DNA from: Mesocentrotus franciscanus
Taxonomy: Eukaryota; Echinodermata; Echinoidea; Camarodonta; Strongylocentrotidae
NCBI GenBank assembly: GCA_037976565.1
Contig: CP137674.1
Location: 30,783,047-30,847,046, forward strand
Reading direction: 5' to 3'
Length of the DNA: 64,000 bases
Shown: positions 56,860-64,000 of the stretch, piece by piece
Layout: each line of letters begins with the position of its first letter
Numbering within the stretch: the first letter of the stretch is position 1
Program-made: the position numbers and the translations under genes
Notes under the pieces: model-generated
What the model was told of the DNA's origin: nothing
The model's database searches: none
The model's input: the letters and a program-made list of their open reading frames with translations, nothing else

Positions 56860-59592
56860 TGAGATAAAACCATTAATGACATTTCACATAATGACGTCAT
56901 GATGACGTCACGATGCCCTGGCGTCGCTGAAAAGTCACGCAGTTCTAAGTTGGACTATAGGAACTATCTTCAAGGAAAGTTTCATGACAATGGCTTTACC
57001 GAATCTTGAGATATCTTGCGAACAAATTCGAGGAAGAATCATAAATATTTCTTCCATACAGACACAAAATAAATACTATTTTTAATTTTAATTCGTCACT
57101 TAGACGAATTAGGCGATACGTATGCTCATGTGTTACAAAACGAAGAACGCATTTTCACGATTTCATCTTCCGTTTTGAAATACTCCTCCCATTATGGTCT
57201 ATCCATAAGTCAAGTATCAACTGTGTATCATTGATCATTTTGGATCTATGAAAGATGGTCGCCGGAATGGGAGGAAAGTGCTATGACCAATATACCAAAA
57301 AATCTGCATAGACATAACACGTAAACGGAAAATTTGATTCTCAAATCAAATCTTGTATTTAAAATATCGCCATGATTCCAACATCTGATTAAAAATTAAA
57401 TGTCCCCTTTATGTACAGAATTTTCTCAGCTACAACATATCCGCAGCTGGCAGAAAAGAATCGAGATATTGCTCAAACAACTAAGACTGGAACGTAGAAT
57501 GAAAATTTCAGAAAAATTCACCTCCCTTAGAGAATACACGCAAAATTGGGAAAATTGACACGCCTCTTTTACTCGCAAGAATGGGCCATGATGCCATTGT
57601 TAAAATGAAAATCAATAGCACCTTTTGTGTAGAAAATCGCCTCAGCTACTTCATATCAAACATTGAGAGAAAAACAAACAATATTAACAGAGATACACTC
57701 AATTTTTGTAAATATGCTGACGTCATTATGTGCTTATTCGTATCTTGAGTTCCAAGGCCATTATAATGACGTCACGATTTATTGACTTGAAATTGACCGG
57801 ACGGATATTGATCTTAATCATGCTAAATATGAATGAGAAATGACATTCCGTTATAAAGATATGATCATAAGTTGATTTTCACAAAATGGCGCCTAGATGA
57901 CGTCACGATGACCTGGAATCACTGAAAAGTCACGCAGTTCTAAGTTAGAGTAGATCTATCATCATGGCAAGTTTCATGATAATGGTTTGACGATGTTCTT
58001 AATGGCCAAATGAGACATGAAATCATATCTCCGACTCATATACTCTATCTAAATGTGAACAAAATTGGAGGGTCCCGGTGCATCCCAAAGAGCTCGCGCG
58101 CACGGACATTTATCTTGAATGAACGCTCATTCCGTTATTAATGGTCATAAAGAGATAAACATGGTATCAAATTGTTTGGCAAAAATGGGAAATATCATGA
58201 AAGAAAAAAAATGGCGATTCTATGTTGTGTGATCGCGTTACGCGCAAAAACGCGCGCGCAAAATTTTGAAATGCTTAAAATGGCCTTAAACTCACTCTTA
58301 TTTGATTAAAAAGTGATTTTGAGCATTTTTCATGTTGGCGCGCGTACGTTTGGTAGTGGTGCGCCTTCGGATTTTAATGGCATGTTTTATTGAACCTTAA
58401 CCTTAAGTTGATGTGTTTCAAATATGGTTCAATTTTAATGCCTCGTCTTGGCATGGTCGCAATTACAACTTTCAATTGAAAATTTTACATGGTCCCAACA
58501 TCTGTTAAAAAAACAAAAGTCACAGTTTCTATAGCCCATTGTCTCAGCTATAACATACCAAAATTTGGGAGAACATAGAGCACAAATAAGCTAGATAGTG
58601 CTCAAATATCAATGCCATGTAGATTCATGATTTGAACGAAATTCACCTTCCTTAGACATAACACGCAAATTAAGAAAATTCTGACATGTGGCCTTTAATT
58701 GAATTTTTGACTATGATGACGTCATTAAAATGAAAATTAATGTTATTAATCTTGTAGACAATTGCCTGAACTACAACATATCCAAATTTGGGAGAAAAAT
58801 GATCAACATTTAAAGAGATACACTCAATTTTCCAAAAATATGCTGACGTCATAATATGCAAATTCGTATTTTGAGTTTCAAGGCCATTATGATGACGTCC
58901 TGATGTACTTGATGGCCAAATGAGACATGAAATCATATCTCCGACCCATACTCTATCCAAATATGGAAAAAGTTTGAAGGTTCCGGTGCATCCAAAAGAG
59001 CTATCATGGATTTTGTATAGGCATGTTTTTGCCCATATATGCTATGTATTACAAGAGCTCGCGCGCACGGACATTTAACTTGAATGGACGCTCATTCCTT
59101 ATTAATGGTCATAAAGAGATAAGCATGGTATCAAATTGTTCGAAAAAGAATAAGGAATATCGTGTCAAAAAAATCTAGGAGGAATTATTTTGCCTTCGGC
59201 CGTGACGAACAAAACGCGCGCATGCGCGTGTGCGCGACTTTTATCAAATGCTAATGCTAATAATGGCGTACGCGCGCGTTTTGACCTGAAATTGACCGGA
59301 CGGATATTGACCTTGATCATGATAAATATGAATGGGAAATGACTTTCCGTTATGAAGATATGATCATGAGTTGATTTTCACAAAATGGCGCCTATAGATG
59401 ACGTCATCAGTCATGGCCAAGGTTGAAAACCTTATTTTGCTTTGTCCTTATGCCTATACATATGTGTGTCAAATTTCAAGGCATTTGATTGAGCCATTTT
59501 TAAGTTATCGTGCTAACAAAAAAGTGCTTGGAAATAAGAAAAATATTCTAACGAAAACATAAGGTGGTCTGTATTATATACAGCCCACCTGA
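56860..59592. repeat. 2.7-kb non-coding mosaic of long repeats rich in TGACGTCA
   Basis: Segments recur in the same orientation at different distances: 57370-57780 with 58490-58905 (about 1120 bp), 56890-57000 with 57897-58005 (about 1007 bp), 58009-58180 with 58911-59140 (about 900-960 bp), and 57780-57910 with 59278-59410 (about 1500 bp). ATGACGTCA-type CRE words appear about nine times. It ends with a hairpin, AGGTGG...TGTATTATATACA...CCACCT, at 59562-59590. No coding potential. Confidence 0.65.
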
Positions 59593-59595
59593 AAA

Positions 59596-60640
59596 GCAGT
59601 GCATGATAACGTCTTTTTAAATCAAGTAACAGTTTAAGGGGGGTTCGACCCAATTAATGACGATGCGGTGCATCGTCCACGAGCTGCGAAGTCCGAGCCG
59701 CGTAGCGGCGGCGATTTTCGGGGCTATTTTTTGAACCCCGTAAGTGATGTTTTCCTGGCATCTATATACTAACACATTGGAGACCATAAAAAGCAGTGCA
59801 TGATAACGTCTTTTTAAATCAAGTAACAGTTTAAGGGGGGTCCTACCCAATGACGATGCGGAGCATCGTCCACGAGCCGCGAAGTCCGAGCCGCGTAGCG
59901 GCGAGGCGATTTTCGGGGGGCTATTTTGAACCCCCGTAAGTGGTGTTTTCCTGGCATCTATATAACACATTGGAGACCATAAAAAGCAGTGCATGATAAC
60001 GTCTTTTTAAATCAAGTAACAGTTTAAGGGGGGTCTACCCAATGACGATGCGGAGCATCGTCCACGAGCTGCGAAGTCCGAGCCGCGTAGCGGCGAGGCG
60101 ATTTTCGGGGGGCTATTTTGAACCCCCGTAAGTGATGTTTTCCTGGCATCTATATACTAACACATTGGAGACCATAAAAAGCAGTGCATGATAACGTCTT
60201 TTTAAATCAAGTAACAGTTTAAGGGGGGTCCTACCCAATGACGATGCGGAGCATCGTCCACAAGCCGGGAAGTCCGAGCCGCATAGCGGCGAGGCGATTT
60301 TCGGGGGGCTATTTTGAACCCCCGTAAGTGATGGTTTCCTGGCATCTACCGACACAATGGAGACCATAAAAAGCAGTGCATGATAATTACTTCTTTTTAA
60401 ATCAAGTAACAGTTTAAGGGGGTTGACCCAAAGACGATGCAGAGCATCGTCCACGTGCCGCGTAGCGGCGAGGCGATTTTTTTTTTTTTTTTTTTTGGGA
60501 GGGGGGCTATTTTGAACCCCCGTAAGTGATATTTTCCTGGCATCTACTAACACAATGGACACCATAAAAAGCAGTGCATGATAACGTCTTTTTAAATCAA
60601 GTAACAGTTTAAGGGGGGTTTGACCCGATGACGATGCGGA
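59596..60640 (+). repeat. 195-bp tandem array, about 5.3 copies
   Basis: GCAGTGCATGATAACGTC recurs at 59596, 59793, 59986, 60181, 60373 (with an insertion) and 60571. Each unit has GACGATGCGGAGCATCGTC (a palindrome), a GCCGCG-rich part, AACCCCCGTAAGTGATG and CTGGCATCTA. Copies are closely similar, with small indels and one poly-T expansion at 60478. One lone copy lies at 5070-5275. Confidence 0.9.
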
Positions 60641-61019
60641 TACTGTGTGGGTCTGGACACATGATGGTGTTTTTCTATTCACATCACATTTTCACTTGGC
60701 AGCCCAAGGGGGGGTTAAACCCTAACCCCTCCCCACCCCCGTAGATCCGCCACTGGGATCTTTTGCAAACTGGAAGCAATAAGCATTACATGTAGGCGAT
60801 GGAAAAAGTGCTTGCGAAACGGATAGAAACTTTGTGGTAGGCTCTTTGCGGCCACAGGGATGACAGAAAATAATATAACAATGAAACCAGCAGCTGTGGC
60901 AGGATTAATGGCGGGGACAATCTGCATGCTGAAAAAGCACTTTGAATAGGTATATCGGAAAATTAATTCAAGACTAAGTTATAAGTTAGAAGTTATAAAG
61001 GAGATAAAATCTTTGGTAT

Positions 61020-61364
61020 TAGTCAAGTTCGACTTAAAATTGCATCCCCCCCCCCGCCCCTTACCCGGTAAAAAAAAACACCTTCTTATTATATCATCCC
61101 CCTTTCTTTCTTTTCCCTTCTCATTATTCTCCTTTTCCCCTTTTCTCTCCTCCGTCTTTCCGCCTTTCTTCTTTTTTCGCCTTTTCTCTCCTCTCTCTTC
61201 CCCTTTCCCCTCCTTTTTCTCCTCTCCCCTTTTCTTTCCTCCCTCTTTTCTTCTTCTTTCTCTCTTCCCTTTTTTTCTTTTTCCTCTCCTTTTTCTTCCC
61301 CCCTCCTTTTTCCCCTTTTCTTTTTGGGCCGGCACAATGCCCCTGTGCCCCTGGATCCGCCACT
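61020..61364 (+). repeat. Pyrimidine tract ending in GGATCCGCCACTG (hAT-like)
   Basis: Poly-C, then about 250 bp almost pure C/T, closing with CTGGATCCGCCACTG directly against LINE sequence. Another such end, GTAGATCCGCCACTG, is at 60742-60756. Confidence 0.6.
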
Positions 61365-61700
61365 GCCTAAATATATTGAGGAAAAGCTCAGTGAACAGCT
61401 GTCTACGTGTGTCGATTGGATGACTGATAATAAGCTTTCTTTACACTTGGGAAAAACAGAAAGCATTTTGTTTTGTTCTAAGAGTAGTTCTAAAAAGGCA
61501 TTTGAATTCAAAGTGACACACAATAATCAAGTAATCAAGAGGAAAGAGTCTGTGAAGTATTAAGGCATTGAGTTAGCTAGCGCAATTTCATTTTCATCTT
61601 TAGTAGAATCAGTTGTAAAAAAAGCAAATTCTCGTCTGAAATTTTTGTACAGATATCAAAATTGTATGGATTTAAAAGCAAGACGTAGAGGATATTGGAC
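61364..61700 (+). pseudogene. LINE reverse transcriptase C-terminal fragment
   Basis: Frame with LSEQLSTCVDWMTDNKLSLH and LGKTESILF, the conserved block after the RT catalytic site in CR1/jockey-group elements. A stop at 61561 is followed in frame by LASAISFSSLVESVVKKANS. It is cut at the left by the hAT-like end and at the right before the LTR-type element. It could belong to the same family as 50831-52731, whose copy lacks this part. Confidence 0.75.
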
Positions 61701-61843
61701 TTACCCATGATCATATGTACTATATTACTTTGCAGACCGTGTACATTGAGATACCCAGCTTGTCAACCAAGTCGTCAGCTGGAGTAAACAAATAGACAGG
61801 TACTTATTTATGTACACGGTACTACTACAAGCCTATCGACAAC

Positions 61844-64000
61844 ATGCCCGTCGTCGAATGCCCCATCCCTGGTTGCGACTACGCCACCCCGGACTTTGAT
61901 GCCCCCATCGTGGTCGCTCTCCTCAACACCCACAGTGCTATACACACCTCTGGACAAGCTGCCAAGGTCGAGAAGGTCAAAGGCCCACTATAGCTGCTGC
62001 TGGGTCTAGTGAGGAATGGGCTTACTTTGAGTCACGATGGTCAGACTACGTTCAGGCGACCAGGATAACCGGCAAGGACAGGGTGGTGCAACTCCTAGAA
62101 TGTTGCGATGAACCTCTGCGCAAGGACCTTACCAGATCTGCAGGTGGTAGCCTCACTGGCCAATCGGAGAAAGAGGTCCTGGCAGCTATCAAGAAGCTTG
62201 CTGTTCGTGAGGAGAACACTATGGTTGCCAGAGTCACACTGCACAATATGCGTCAGGACCGTGAGGAAACAGTACGTAGCTTTGGGGCCCGCCTGCGTGG
62301 TCAAGCAGGCATATGTAAATTCCTCATCAAGTGCCCTAGCTGTGATGCTGATGTCAACTACACTGAAGCCATGATGCGGGATGTACTCACCCGTGGTATC
62401 GCCGACCCTGAAATCCAACTTGACCTCCTTGGTGATAAGAACCAGGACATGACACTAGAAGAGGTCTTCCAGTTCATTGAAGCCAAAGAGGCTGGCAAAC
62501 GGTCAGCATCCTCGCTCCTGGATTCACACTCGACAGATGCTGCTAGCAGCACATACAGGAAAACCAAGCAAGGGAGCTTCAAGGAGAGACAAGAATCATG
62601 TTCTTACTGTGGCAAAAGAGGACATGGGAGGAATGCCCCGGCCCGCGTCCGTCAGGCACAATGCACAGCATATGACCAAAGGTGTGGGCATTGTGATAAA
62701 CAACACCATTTGGAAAGCGTATGCCGCAGCAAGGACAGACCACGACATGTCAAACCTGCAGCTCCCGTTGACCACGAGGGTGCTGTCTTTGATGTCCTGT
62801 GTGCCATTCACACTTTGCAGCGGCCACGAGGTGGACTGACCATTCCCCTTGACCACCATATATATGACAATCTCTCTGATACATGGCTCAGAAGGAGATC
62901 GGCGCCTCAACCATTCGTTAGCGTGACCGTCACAATTATGCCTGATGACTACGAAGCCTTGGGTTTTAAGGTCTCCACCCCTACAACGCCTTGCCCAGCG
63001 TCCGCCATGGCTGATACAGGATGCCAGAGCTGCCTTGCTGGAATAAAGGTCACCCGTCGCCTTGGGTTACGTCTTTTCGACCTCATCCCAGTCACCATGA
63101 GGATGCACACTGCTACCACAGGAGGCATCAAGATCCTTGGAGCAGCTATCCTACGTTTTCGGGCAGAGATAGTCGGGCCGGGTCTTTGACACAAGGCAAA
63201 TGACATATATCACTGACGGCTCTGACAAGATCTTCCTCAGTAAAGAAGCCTGCATTGATCTCGGACTCATCTCCGACAGCTTTCCCACGATTGGTGCTAC
63301 ACAGGCATCACGCAATCTGGACACAACAGCAGCTCTACAGGAGGACCCAACTGTCACTTGTTGTTGCCCCGTCGCCAACGGCCTCCACCGCCCCGACAAA
63401 GCTACCCTTCCCGGCCACAGAAGCTAATCGCCAGAAGCTGCAGCAATATCTGCTTGACTACTATAAGGCGGGTACATTCAACACATGTGAGCATCAAACC
63501 CTGCCTCTCATGGACAGCCCACCAATGAAACTGATGGTGGATCCCGACGCTGAGCCGGTCGCACATCACACTCCAGTACCAGTCCCGATCCACTGGCGTG
63601 ACGCTGTGAAGGCTGGATTGGACCACGATGTCCAGTTGGGTGTCATCGAACCAGTCCCTGTCGGTGAACCTGTTACCTGGTGCCATAGGATGGTTATCTG
63701 TGCAAAGAAAATGGCAAACCACGGCGAACCGTTGACTTCCAGGCCCTCAATGCTCATGCCACAAGGGAGACGCATCACACGCCATCGCCCTTCCACCAAG
63801 CCAGATCAGTCCCGCATGGCAAGAAGAAGACTGTCTTTGATGCATGGAATGGCTACCACAGCGTACCCCTCTGCAAGGAGGACCGACATTTGACGACCTT
63901 CATTACACCCTGGGGTAGATACCGTTACAAAACTGCCCCTCAAGGATACATTGCCTCAGGTGACGGCTACACAAGGCGGTATGACGAGATTGTGTCAGAC
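61844..64000 (+). mobile_element. Ty3/gypsy-like gag-protease-RT retroelement, partial and frameshifted
   Basis: A gag-like region starts about 61844 (MPVVECPIPGCDY). After a frame change near 61980 it continues in a long frame to 63189, with zinc-binding Cys/His clusters (CSYCGKRGH, CGHCDKQHH) and a retropepsin-type motif ADTGCQSC. Further frame changes near 63156, 63365 and 63708 separate the protease from RT segments (GVIEPVPVGEPVTW; later, in another frame, KTAPQGY). The window ends before the RT active site. No 5' LTR or primer-binding site was recognised. Codon use is more GC-rich than in the surroundings, which suggests a younger insert. Most breaks lie in short homopolymers. Confidence 0.8.

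Noticed and set aside
60113..60682. 189-codon frame with repeated LLLDLKRRYHALLFMVS
   Set aside because: The repetition comes from the 195-bp tandem array, not from a repeat protein.
61013..61523. Long Lys/Glu/Arg-rich and Phe/Pro-rich frames on opposite strands
   Set aside because: Both are shadows of the same C/T tract; neither has a conserved motif.

Overview
The window is nuclear DNA from an animal: AT-rich, intron-rich and full of repeats. Two conserved genes are spliced with GT-AG introns. A non-LTR element with a 2A-like motif, tRNA-headed SINEs with ATT tails, and the abundance of ACATGTA and TAGGCCTA words make a marine deuterostome, most likely a sea urchin or other echinoderm, my best guess. 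The species is inference.

Two host genes are supported. DHX36 (RHAU, a G-quadruplex-resolving DEAH helicase) is on the minus strand, with 20 coding exons between 32560 and 15396 (about 1028 residues). DYNLT5 (TCTEX1D1, a Tctex1-type dynein light chain) is on the plus strand, with three coding exons between 43037 and 44994 (about 177 residues). They diverge from a 10-kb interval holding a CCAAT/YY1 promoter-like patch near 34.2-34.5 kb. Each gene has one apparent 1-nt deletion beside an A homopolymer. Similar breaks in the retroelement at the right end suggest assembly error rather than gene decay.

Layout. 1-15 kb: no host gene; TTAA-flanked MITEs, fold-back elements, GC-run hAT-like ends, a broken CR1-like LINE on the minus strand, a 495-bp near-palindrome and CT tracts. 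15-32.6 kb: DHX36, with SINEs and hairpin MITEs only in introns; its last exon runs into a decayed 73-bp tandem repeat. 32.6-42.7 kb: intergenic, with a 1855-bp hAT-type element (perfect 8-bp target duplication) whose inside is a minisatellite. 42.7-45 kb: DYNLT5. 45-50.7 kb: no gene, a few repeats. 50.8-52.7 kb: non-LTR retrotransposon cut off within its reverse transcriptase by an inverted duplication. 52.7-59.6 kb: layered non-coding repeats. 59.6-60.65 kb: 195-bp tandem array. 61.3-64 kb: a LINE tail, then a gag-protease-RT retroelement running off the window.

The two genes show no evidence of acting together. The rest of the window is mainly a record of transposon families, many of them hairpin-forming non-autonomous elements present in two or more copies.
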